A stretch of 64,000 nucleotides of DNA from Niastella koreensis GR20-10 (GTDB lineage: Bacteria; Bacteroidota; Bacteroidia; Chitinophagales; Chitinophagaceae), in contig NC_016609.1 of the NCBI RefSeq assembly GCF_000246855.1, positions 6,832,744 through 6,896,743 on the forward strand, in the 5' to 3' direction. The notes beneath the pieces are model-generated. The model did no database searches. It was not told the DNA's origin and saw only the letters and a list, made by a program, of their open reading frames with translations. Shown piece after piece: positions 44,945 to 52,375 of this stretch. A program made the position numbers and the translations under genes. Within the stretch, counting starts at the first letter, position 1. Every line of letters starts with the position of its first letter.

Positions 44945-47900
44945 CTACTCCCCTATCTTAGGTGCTAATAACTTATATAACACAGGAGTAACAATTCTCG
45001 TCAACAAAGTAGAACTAATCAATCCGCCAATAATCACCAACGCCAGGGGCGAATACAGGGGATTGTTTTCCATTACCAATGGAAGTAATCCACCGATGGC
45101 TGTTAAGGTGGTTAAAATGATGGGCACAAAACGTGTTTCACCCGCCTCCTGGATGGCTTTGTCGAGGCTCATTCCCTGTTTGCGCAACTGATCGGTATAA
45201 TCAACCAGCAGAATAGAGTTCTTTACTTCAATCCCGATCAACGCTATCAACCCAATCACGGCCACAAAGGAGAAGGTATTTCCTGTTGCTAACAACATCA
45301 ACACCGCGCCAATAATCCCCAATGGTATTACTGATAATACGATCAGCGTTCCGCGGAATGTTTTAAACTCCAGGATCAGGGTGCCCAAGATGCCGAATAC
45401 GGTTATCAATACAATCGTTCCCAATCCACCAAAGCTTTCCTGGCTGGCTTCCACTTCACCGGCCGCCACGTAATGCGAATTGGGTGGGAAATGCATGGAA
45501 TCCAGTTGTTTAATGATGCCTTCGGTTAATTTACCGGTATTAAAACCGCTTTGCACAAAAGCCGTGGTTACGGTAAAGCGGTCTTTATCATAGTGTTTAA
45601 TGGTAACGGGCGAAGTCTCAAAACGAATATCGGCCAGCTGGTTCAGTGGTATTGAGGCGCCTTTCACACTGGTGACATATATTTTGCTGAACGCATCAAA
45701 GGTTTGGTGGTCGCCACGCGGCAGGGTAACCGTAATGTTGTATTCATCGCCATTTTCTTTTCTGAAAGTGCCGATGTTCAGTCCAGCCACCGTCATGCGA
45801 ATGGTGCGATCGATATCATTAATAGGTACGCCTAACAACCCTGCTTTTTCTTTATTCACTTTTACCTGCAGATCGGTTTTCAGGGTGGTGAGCTCATTGT
45901 TTACGTAAATAGTGCCCGGTGTTTTCTTTAACAACGCTTCTACCTTAAAGGCCAGACTGCGCAGGGTATCCAGGTCTTCACTAAACAGGCGGATGGCGAT
46001 GGGCGCTTCCACCGGCGGGCCCTGTTCAAAATCCTTTACCTCAATTTTTGCATTGGGGTAGTGTTTGAATTTTGTCCGCAGCTGATCTATCAGTTTTCTT
46101 TTCTCCGCAGGCGGCGTTGCTTTCAACTGTACAAATAATTGCGCATAGTTGCTTACTTCGTTTTGCGGGATCACGTTGTAATAGATCCGGGGGTTACCGC
46201 GGCCTACATTGGTAGCGTAATTCTTCAGATCGGGAATGCTCTTTATTTCACTTTCCACATACCGCGCTACCTGGTCCGTGGCAGCCAGACTGGTACCCAA
46301 TGGGGTTTCAATGTTTATCAGGAACATTGGTTTTTCTGAAGCGGGGAATACACTAAACCCTACCACCGGTACCAGGGCTATTGATCCAGCAAAGATCGCC
46401 AGGGCCACCAGTAAGGTAGTAACAGGGCGCGTAATAGCGGTATGTAATAAGCGGCGATACGAACCACCAATGAACTTTTTCAAGCCACGCAGGAACAGGT
46501 TGCCTTCGGGGTTTTCGTGACTGCTTAAAATGCGGCTCGACAGGAACGGTACAATCGTCAATGAAACAAACAGCGAAGCCAATACGGTGGTAACTACTGC
46601 GGCGGGTAAACTGCGAATAAAATCCCCTGCCCCTTCGGGTAAGAACATCAGCGGTAAAAAGGCAAAGATCAATGTCACGGTACAACCAATAACCGCCAGG
46701 CCTATTTGTTTGGTGGCCGTCATGGCTGCTTCGCGCCGGCTGTAACCCATCCGCAGATAACGCTCTATGTTCTCCACCACCACAATACTGTCATCAACCA
46801 GCAAACCCAACGCTACCACCATACCTACAATACTCAACTGGTTAATGGTTATGCCAAACATATCCAGCAAAAACAAACCAATGGCCAGTGACAGCGGAAT
46901 GGAAATCATCACCACAATGGAAGCCCGTACGCCTAATGGCAACAAGGTCAGCAACACCAGGAAGATGGCAATGGCAAAGTCACGCGTAAAACCACCCAGC
47001 CGGGTATGAACACTTTTGGCGTTGTCAAAGCTTTGTTCGTAGGTTATGCTCTTAGGCAGGTCATGCTGAAATTTCTCCAGCACGGGTTTTATCTGCTTCT
47101 CCACATCAAAGATGTTGGTACCCATTTTACGGCTGGCAGTTACAAACACGCCGCGTTTGCCATTCAGGCGGCCTATATAAGTCTGTTCCTCGTAATTCCA
47201 GTTTATTTCGGCTATATCTTTTACATACACCAGTTTGCCATTTACATTACTAACAATGGTGTTCTTTATTTCTTCTACACTTTTATAATCGCCACTGGTT
47301 TTTATGTTGAACTTCTTCTCCCCCATTTCAATACTCCCGCCAGGAATGTTCACATTCTCACTTTGAATAGCGCCCAATACTTTGTTGAGTGGAATGCCAT
47401 ATTGCGCCAGTTTTTCCAGTTGCAGCGATACCCGTACCTGTTGTTGCGGAAAAGCCCAGTTATCAACGTTCTTCAACGACTTGATCTTTTCCAGCCGTTC
47501 TTTCAATTCCTTGCTCCATTCTTCCATGTCTTTATACGGCGTGGTTTCGCTCATAAGGGCTATTTGCAAAATGTTTACATCGGCCGGACTGAACTTTAAA
47601 ATATTGATATCGGTAACATCCCGCGGCAGTTGGGCTTTCAATGCATCTACTTCTCTCACTACATCCTGGTACTTTTTATCGGGATCGCTTTCATATTTAA
47701 ACTCTACCTGGATTACAGCCAGGCCATCATCTATGCGGCTGATGATGCGCTTGATGTCATCCAGCTCATTCATCCTTTTTTCAATGGGGTCAACCACCAG
47801 TTCTTCCATGTCTTTTGGACTGGTACCGGGATACACCACAACTAAACTAAAGGTGGGCGCCTGAAAGTCGGGGTCTTCACCCCGGGGCATATTCAGCAGC

Positions 47901-47983
47901 GAATTAACGCCTATGGCTATCAGCATCACAAACACAATGAGTGTGAACTGATAATTTTTTACTGAGAAGTCAGTTATTTTCAT
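44945..47983 (-). CDS. RND efflux transporter, inner-membrane pump
   Basis: This proton-driven exporter has 1012 residues and 12 transmembrane helices in two halves with large periplasmic loops. It opens KITDFSVKNYQFTLIVFVM, then MPRGEDPDFQAPTFSLVVVY, which is typical of this pump clade. The proton-relay pair is in LLVDDSIVVVENIERYL (Asp-Asp near 395) and the partner Lys is in GIEVKNSILLVDYTDQLRK near the C-terminus. The N-terminal porter motif is DPIEKRMNELDDIKRI. It is the last gene of the tetR-outer membrane factor-adaptor-pump set. Substrate unknown; hydrophobic drugs or lipids are typical. Confidence 0.95.
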   Translation of the reverse strand: MKITDFSVKNYQFTLIVFVMLIAIGVNSLLNMPRGEDPDFQAPTFSLVVVYPGTSPKDMEELVVDPIEKRMNELDDIKRIISRIDDGLAVIQVEFKYESDPDKKYQDVVREVDALKAQLPRDVTDINILKFSPADVNILQIALMSETTPYKDMEEWSKELKERLEKIKSLKNVDNWAFPQQQVRVSLQLEKLAQYGIPLNKVLGAIQSENVNIPGGSIEMGEKKFNIKTSGDYKSVEEIKNTIVSNVNGKLVYVKDIAEINWNYEEQTYIGRLNGKRGVFVTASRKMGTNIFDVEKQIKPVLEKFQHDLPKSITYEQSFDNAKSVHTRLGGFTRDFAIAIFLVLLTLLPLGVRASIVVMISIPLSLAIGLFLLDMFGITINQLSIVGMVVALGLLVDDSIVVVENIERYLRMGYSRREAAMTATKQIGLAVIGCTVTLIFAFLPLMFLPEGAGDFIRSLPAAVVTTVLASLFVSLTIVPFLSSRILSSHENPEGNLFLRGLKKFIGGSYRRLLHTAITRPVTTLLVALAIFAGSIALVPVVGFSVFPASEKPMFLINIETPLGTSLAATDQVARYVESEIKSIPDLKNYATNVGRGNPRIYYNVIPQNEVSNYAQLFVQLKATPPAEKRKLIDQLRTKFKHYPNAKIEVKDFEQGPPVEAPIAIRLFSEDLDTLRSLAFKVEALLKKTPGTIYVNNELTTLKTDLQVKVNKEKAGLLGVPINDIDRTIRMTVAGLNIGTFRKENGDEYNITVTLPRGDHQTFDAFSKIYVTSVKGASIPLNQLADIRFETSPVTIKHYDKDRFTVTTAFVQSGFNTGKLTEGIIKQLDSMHFPPNSHYVAAGEVEASQESFGGLGTIVLITVFGILGTLILEFKTFRGTLIVLSVIPLGIIGAVLMLLATGNTFSFVAVIGLIALIGIEVKNSILLVDYTDQLRKQGMSLDKAIQEAGETRFVPIILTTLTAIGGLLPLVMENNPLYSPLALVIIGGLISSTLLTRIVTPVLYKLLAPKIGE

Positions 47984-47995
47984 ACAATGAGAATT

Positions 47996-48113
47996 TGAGA
48001 ATGGTAAAAAGCTTAAAGCCTAAAGGTTAAAGCAGAAAGCAAATACAGCTATAAGCTGCAAGCAATACACCACAGCGCGGTGGCCGCGATGGCTTATAGC
48101 TTAAGGCTTATAA
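47996..48113. repeat. Palindromic element between adaptor and pump genes
   Basis: AAGCTTAAAGCCTAAAGG words face GGCTTATAGCTTAAGGCTTA words. The core holds CAAATACAGCTATAAGCTGC and AAGCAATACACCACAGCGCG at 48060-48079, the dispersed module also seen at 487-528 and 28750-28792. Confidence 0.75.
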
Positions 48114-49169
48114 CTATTTAATCACTTTTACGAATGATCTGTCTGTGAGGTAACCTACGCCCTCTGTTATCACCTCATGCGCACTATCCAAGCCGCTCCA
48201 AATGGCCGCTTTGTTGTTTTCCAAAAAGGCGATGGTCACTTTGTTTTTGGTAACGGTTTTGCCATCGGCATTTACGGTGTACACATACCCTGTTTTATCA
48301 GTGGCTTCGGTCAATGCTTCTACCGGCACCAGGGTTACGGTTTGTTCACCGGTTGGCTGCAACTTCACCGTAGAAAATAAACCGGCGGCAAAGCGGGCAG
48401 TACCTGGTAATACTTTTACTTCTATTTCATAGGTCCCGCTCGATACATCTGCACCCTGTGCTATCTCAGTGATAATACCGGTAAATGTTTTGTTGGGATA
48501 GGCGTCTATCTCTACTGAAGCCTTTTCCCCTTTCTTTAGCACGGCCCAGTCTTTATCTGATACCCCAAACCTGATCACCCAATCGTTGCCGGCTGTTCCA
48601 TTGAACTGAAACACGGGTGTACCAGGATTAGCCAGCTCGCCTTCATTCATTAATTTTTTAAGAATAGTACCATTCTCTGTAGCGCGGATCTGCGCGTATT
48701 GCTGGTTGAACCGGGCAATGCGTAAACTTTCTTCAGCAACTGATAACTGTGTGTTGGCGTTCTGCACCTGTTCCAGCGTAGCCACCGTATCGTTGTATAA
48801 ATTCTTTACTCTTGTTACATCGCGTTGTACTTTTTCAACACCCTGCGCCGCCTGTTGTACCTGGGCATTTATCTCAGTAAGATCGAGTGTCGCCAACAGT
48901 TGCCCTTTTGTTATATGATCGCCTTCCTTTACATAGATCTTTGAAATAATGCCGCCGATTTTAAACGAGAGCCGGGCTTCGGCTGTAGAAGCCATACTGC
49001 CTGAATATTTTAGTACCGGTGCATATTGAGTTGTAGTTACGGGCGACACTTTTACGGCAATGGCTTCATCAATTACATCGGCTGCTTTTGCATTGCTTTT
49101 GCAGCTTGTTAATACCACCGCTGCGGAAGCGATCAAGAAGATGGTTAAGGGAAGATATATGCGTTTCAT
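48114..49169 (-). CDS. RND efflux periplasmic adaptor (membrane fusion lipoprotein)
   Basis: This 351-residue lipoprotein has lipobox LTSC with Cys23. It links the pump to the outer-membrane factor. The lipoyl-like domain is split around a coiled-coil hairpin: GGIISKIYVKEGDHITKGQL (about 70-90), the helices of about 95-150, and then IRATENGTILKKLMNEGELA. A beta-barrel domain and the membrane-proximal domain follow, with GLFSTVKL near the end. It lies between the outer-membrane factor gene (upstream) and the pump gene (downstream), with repeat elements in both gaps. Confidence 0.93.
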   Translation of the reverse strand: MKRIYLPLTIFLIASAAVVLTSCKSNAKAADVIDEAIAVKVSPVTTTQYAPVLKYSGSMASTAEARLSFKIGGIISKIYVKEGDHITKGQLLATLDLTEINAQVQQAAQGVEKVQRDVTRVKNLYNDTVATLEQVQNANTQLSVAEESLRIARFNQQYAQIRATENGTILKKLMNEGELANPGTPVFQFNGTAGNDWVIRFGVSDKDWAVLKKGEKASVEIDAYPNKTFTGIITEIAQGADVSSGTYEIEVKVLPGTARFAAGLFSTVKLQPTGEQTVTLVPVEALTEATDKTGYVYTVNADGKTVTKNKVTIAFLENNKAAIWSGLDSAHEVITEGVGYLTDRSFVKVIK

Positions 49170-49194
49170 TTTAATTTATTTTATAGTTAGTTGC

Positions 49195-49311
49195 ATCAGT
49201 TTGATTGTGAGTTGTCAGTGGTGAGAGGTGAGTGGTGAGTTAGCTCGCGACATTTCGGACTAATAACCGATCTTACGCCGTCTGAAATCCTTTGCCCTCT
49301 GCCTACTGCCT
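49195..49311. repeat. Word-array element between outer-membrane factor and adaptor genes
   Basis: GTGAGTTGTCAGTGGTGAGA words are followed by GCTCGCGACATTTCGGACTA and by TTTGCCCTCTGCCTACTGCC. The GTGAG words and GCTCGCGACATT are shared with 28685-28725. Confidence 0.65.
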
Positions 49312-50673
49312 TTAAAATTTATAAGAGGCCGTCGCTCTTTCCAACTCAGCTGCACGTGTCAATACGGCCAATTGAGCCAGGGAATAGTTTAGTTCAGCAC
49401 TGGTTAATTGGGTGCGGGCATCAATCAACTCTATTTGCAGGGCCTGTCCTTCGCGGAATCTTCGCTCTGCAAAGCGGTAGGTTTCTACTGCGCTTTGTAC
49501 TTCATCATTCAACGCTTCCAGCGTTTGAATGGCCGAGCGGTAATTATTCATCGCCATGCGCACCTGTAAGTTTAGTTGTTGTTGTACATCTTTATACTGG
49601 TTGCCGAGCGCATCCAGGTCCAGCTGCGATTGTTGGATCTTGTATTTATTATCGTTGGCTTTAAACAGGTCCCACTTGAATTGCAGTCCGCCTAACTGGT
49701 AAAACTGATCGCTGTTGAATTTGAATCCATACCCCTGAAAACCGATATCATAAAAAGCATTGAGTTTAGGCACCAGGTAATTGCGGTTCATCTTCATACT
49801 GGTACCCACTACTTTTTGCGCGCTCTGTATTTTGGTAAGCTCTTCGCGATTGGTAGTTACTTCCAGTGCGGCGGGTATGCTGGTATTTGTTCTTTCCAGT
49901 AATGTGGTATCGAAAGTAACCGGCGCCTCCAGGTTTTCGTTCAACAGACAATTAAAATACGCGGCGGCATTTAATTGTTGATTGGTAGCAGTAATAAGCG
50001 AGGCCTTAACCTGGCTTACTTGCGCCTTTGCGCGCATTACCGATTCTTTGGTGCCTACATTGTTCTGAACAAACTTTTCGCTTACCCGTAAATTTTCACT
50101 GGCCAGCTTCAGCGCATTATTATAGATGTCTACCGCTTTGCCTGCCTGCAGGTATTGATAATAGGCTTCTTTTATGTTTTTAACCAACTCACGTTTGTAG
50201 ATCTCGATATCTACCTGTTGGGTATGAATTAACTCCTGTTTGATGGCTTTGTTATAATAGATGTCAGTGTTCACCAGTGGCAAGGATACTTCCAGGCGAG
50301 TGTCGTGAAAGTCGTTTGGCAGGAAGTTGATCTTCTGGTTGGCAACCTGCGGAAACTTGCTGGCGCCGGTTAACTGGTTTAAAGTAGAATACACATTGTT
50401 CAGCAGGTCGCCAATGGGAATATCCTGTGTACGGCCACCTGAAGCCAGGGTGTATTGCGAGTTCAAACTGGCCTGTGGATAGAACAGGGTCTTCGCCCTT
50501 TTCAGGTCCACTTCGGCTTTTTGCAGGTCGAACGATTTCTGGTGAAGGGCCAGGTTTGTTTCCAGTCCCTTTTTAATATAAGTATCCAGGATGGTGGTTT
50601 GCGCCAGGGACGCCTGAGCAAAAAGCATCCCCGCAACCCCGATTACTGCCGGGATTGATAGACTTCTTTTCAT
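49312..50673 (-). CDS. TolC-family outer-membrane factor
   Basis: This outer-membrane exit duct has 453 residues. A signal peptide ends near ASLAQ. The two-fold TolC repeat is helical with long coiled coils. Examples are TNLALHQKSFDLQKAEVDLK, then AKTLFYPQASLNSQYTLASG, and in the second half FRFRE-like AERRFREGQALQIELIDART and LTSAELNYSLAQLAV. It is the first structural gene of the efflux operon, directly downstream of the tetR gene, with a TetR-like operator half-match in the gap. Confidence 0.92.
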   Translation of the reverse strand: MKRSLSIPAVIGVAGMLFAQASLAQTTILDTYIKKGLETNLALHQKSFDLQKAEVDLKRAKTLFYPQASLNSQYTLASGGRTQDIPIGDLLNNVYSTLNQLTGASKFPQVANQKINFLPNDFHDTRLEVSLPLVNTDIYYNKAIKQELIHTQQVDIEIYKRELVKNIKEAYYQYLQAGKAVDIYNNALKLASENLRVSEKFVQNNVGTKESVMRAKAQVSQVKASLITATNQQLNAAAYFNCLLNENLEAPVTFDTTLLERTNTSIPAALEVTTNREELTKIQSAQKVVGTSMKMNRNYLVPKLNAFYDIGFQGYGFKFNSDQFYQLGGLQFKWDLFKANDNKYKIQQSQLDLDALGNQYKDVQQQLNLQVRMAMNNYRSAIQTLEALNDEVQSAVETYRFAERRFREGQALQIELIDARTQLTSAELNYSLAQLAVLTRAAELERATASYKF

Positions 50674-50706
50674 AAGTCGATCTGTTTTAAATTATAATGT
50701 AAATAT

Positions 50707-50723
50707 TATTAACACTGTAAAGC
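50707..50723. promoter_or_regulatory. Probable TetR operator upstream of the efflux genes
   Basis: TATTAACACTGTAAAGC, centred on 50715, matches 13 of 17 positions of the operator in the tetR promoter (51406-51422). It lies 34 bp before the outer-membrane factor ATG, where a repressor could block transcription. Confidence 0.55.
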
Positions 50724-50743
50724 ATTGGAGTAAAAAAAAACCG

Positions 50744-51379
50744 TTAGGTTTTCTTGCCAGAGGCATCCAATGAATTCAATAGCCAGGTCAAACTTTTATT
50801 CATCATTGGCACCATTTGGTCCCGGGGCACCAGCTTCTCGAACCGGTCCCTGATGGCCAGCGATACCATGCCATGCACCATACTCCAGATGGCCATTGAT
50901 ACGGCGTCCACATCCCCTTTTTCTATCAAACCCTTATCCATACACTCCCTAATGGTTTCTTTCAATTTGCCCAGTGCCTGGTCGCCGCTTTTCCATTCAC
51001 AATTTGCATCGAGCGACTCCAAAGCTTCCATGGGTGCTTTTAAAATAAACATCAGTTCATAAAAGGCAGGATTTTCCAGGCCGAACTGGATGTAGTATTC
51101 GCCCATTTTGGCCAGACGAACGACCGGGTTTTTTATTGTCCACAGGTCGGCATTATATTCAGCCATTTTATGAAATCCCTGTTCGTGCAGGTTGAAAAGA
51201 ATCTCGTTTTTATCTTTAAAGTATAGATAAACCGTTGTGGGACTATATTCTATAAGGTCTGCTATTTTACGGATAGACACATTCTCATACCCCTGCTCCA
51301 TGAATAATTTCAGGGATGCATCGAGGATCAATTTCCTGATCTCCTGCTTTTGTTTCTCTTTTCTTTCCGTTATACCCAT
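50744..51379 (-). CDS. TetR/AcrR-family repressor of the efflux operon
   Basis: This transcription factor has 211 residues. The N-terminal HTH domain (about 8-60) begins KQEIRKLILDASLKLFMEQG and continues YENVSIRKIADLIEYSPTTV and YLYFKDKNEILF, the TetR recognition helix with its conserved Y-x-Y-F-x-x-K. The C-terminal ligand domain is helical and variable. It sits immediately upstream of the efflux genes on the same strand and is preceded by a perfect palindrome within its own promoter. It should therefore repress itself and the operon until a ligand binds. Confidence 0.93.
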   Translation of the reverse strand: MGITERKEKQKQEIRKLILDASLKLFMEQGYENVSIRKIADLIEYSPTTVYLYFKDKNEILFNLHEQGFHKMAEYNADLWTIKNPVVRLAKMGEYYIQFGLENPAFYELMFILKAPMEALESLDANCEWKSGDQALGKLKETIRECMDKGLIEKGDVDAVSMAIWSMVHGMVSLAIRDRFEKLVPRDQMVPMMNKSLTWLLNSLDASGKKT

Positions 51380-51398
51380 ATTACCTTAATTAACGACA

Positions 51399-51429
51399 CA
51401 AATATACTTAACACTGTTAAGTTACCAAA
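51399..51429 (-). promoter_or_regulatory. tetR promoter with operator palindrome in the spacer
   Basis: On the minus strand the promoter has -33 TTTG (51429-51426), a 19-nt spacer, and -7 TATATTTG (51406-51399), matching the Bacteroidota consensus. The spacer is almost entirely the palindrome ACTTAACACTGTTAAGT (51406-51422, perfect 8-bp arms around one base), so a bound repressor would cover the promoter. The tetR ATG is at 51379. Confidence 0.75.
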
Positions 51430-51489
51430 CAAGTTATCGGCTTTTTTCAAAAATTCTCCAGATCAACCCGTGGGGTGTGGTTTTGGACA

Positions 51490-51800
51490 GGAAGGCAAAG
51501 GGCAGGGATGAAAGCAGTGGGCTCCCGATAGCTATCGGAATTCAGTGGACAGTAGGCAGTGGATTCAGGCTGAGTATGGAGCAATGGACGGAGAAAAATG
51601 GCAAACGGCAGGCGGCAAACAAGGAAAGGCAGTGAGAAATTGAGTTCGGCTGAGCCGTGAGCGGTAGACGGCAAAGAGAATGGCAAACGGCAGGCGGTAG
51701 ACGGCAAACAGGGAATGGCAGTGAGCAATTGGGTTCGGCTTAATCGCGGGCGGTAGACAGAGGTGAATGGGAAACGGTCCTGGCTGAGCCAGGAGCAAAC
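51490..51800. repeat. GGCAAACGG/GCAGTGAG word array with CCGATAGCTATCGG module
   Basis: Words such as GGCAAACGGCAGGCGGTAGA, GGCAGTGAG and GGTTCGGCT(GAG) recur across about 300 bp. The segment 51521-51559 contains CCCGATAGCTATCGG and repeats, in reverse orientation, the sequence at 41237-41275. Long open frames on the minus strand here are repeat artefacts. Confidence 0.75.
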
Positions 51801-51929
51801 AGCAAACAGGGAAAGACAATGAATCGCCTGCCCACCAGCCGGCCGATTCGGCGATCGAAGACAGCGGTTAAATGGAAGCAAAACTACCCCGTACGTACTC
51901 TCAACCTAATTTGTGGGACCTTTTATCAT

Positions 51930-52042
51930 AAGGTATTCTTTAGGTATTCTTAGGGTTATGCTAGGGTTATCCCAGGGTTTAAACCCTAAGATAACCCTAG
52001 GATGACCTTAAGATAACCTTAGGATGACCCTGGGATGGAAGG
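51930..52042. repeat. Long palindrome of 11-bp phased AGGGTTAT/ATAACCCT units
   Basis: The centre is AGGGTTTAAACCCT (51974-51987). Around it, units of exactly 11 nt run in register. To the left are AAGGTATTCTT, TAGGTATTCTT, AGGGTTATGCT and AGGGTTATCCC. To the right are AAGATAACCCT, AGGATGACCTT, AAGATAACCTT and AGGATGACCCT. About 41 of the 50 arm positions from 51931 to 52030 can pair (three as G-T); the inner 40 bases pair except for two. No gene is present. Confidence 0.93.
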
Positions 52043-52050
52043 TAGTTGAA

Positions 52051-52337
52051 AGATGGTTGGTAAACCAGTTGACCAGTTAACAAGTTGACGGATTGACGAA
52101 GAAAAATGGGGTAAAGTTTATAAATGGAATTAAAAGAAGCACGAGGTAGAGCGTAGGTGGGGTAGCTTGAAATGTTGACAGGTTGATAATTATCACAAAG
52201 TTGTATATCTCCTCTCCGCCAGTTGGCGAAGGCCGGGAGGGGGCCCAGAACCAACTTTCCGTTAAGTTTTCCCAAGCTGATTTCAGCCTCATAAATTACA
52301 CACATTCAATCAATTATCACATTTTCAAATTTGAACA
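52051..52337. repeat. GTTGACC/GTTAACAA words and a GC-rich hairpin
   Basis: Words GTTGACCA, GTTAACAA and GTTGACGG run to about 52100. The CGCCA/TGGCG hairpin inside CTCTCCGCCAGTTGGCGAAG lies at about 52211-52230. TTATCACATTTTCAAATTTG then leads into the dnaX promoter. No convincing gene. Confidence 0.5.
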
Positions 52338-52366
52338 TTTGCACATTAGACTATTCCTTACATTTG
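52338..52366 (+). promoter_or_regulatory. dnaX promoter (TTTG-17-TACATTTG)
   Basis: TTTG at 52338-52341 and TACATTTG at 52359-52366 have 17 bases between, an exact match to the Bacteroidota promoter layout. The ATG at 52376 is nine bases downstream, so the transcript would have almost no leader. Confidence 0.7.
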
Positions 52367-52375
52367 CGACATATC

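Noticed and set aside
51447-51881. Frames of 144 and 84 codons in the repeat region before dnaX
   Set aside because: The translations are repeats of the same proline/leucine-rich words produced by the DNA word array.
51930-52042. Telomere-like TTAGGG repeats
   Set aside because: The AGGGTTAT units are 11-nt phased and inverted around a centre; nothing supports a chromosome end.
52331-52375. TTG start for dnaX
   Set aside because: It overlaps the promoter; the ATG at 52376 matches the family start.
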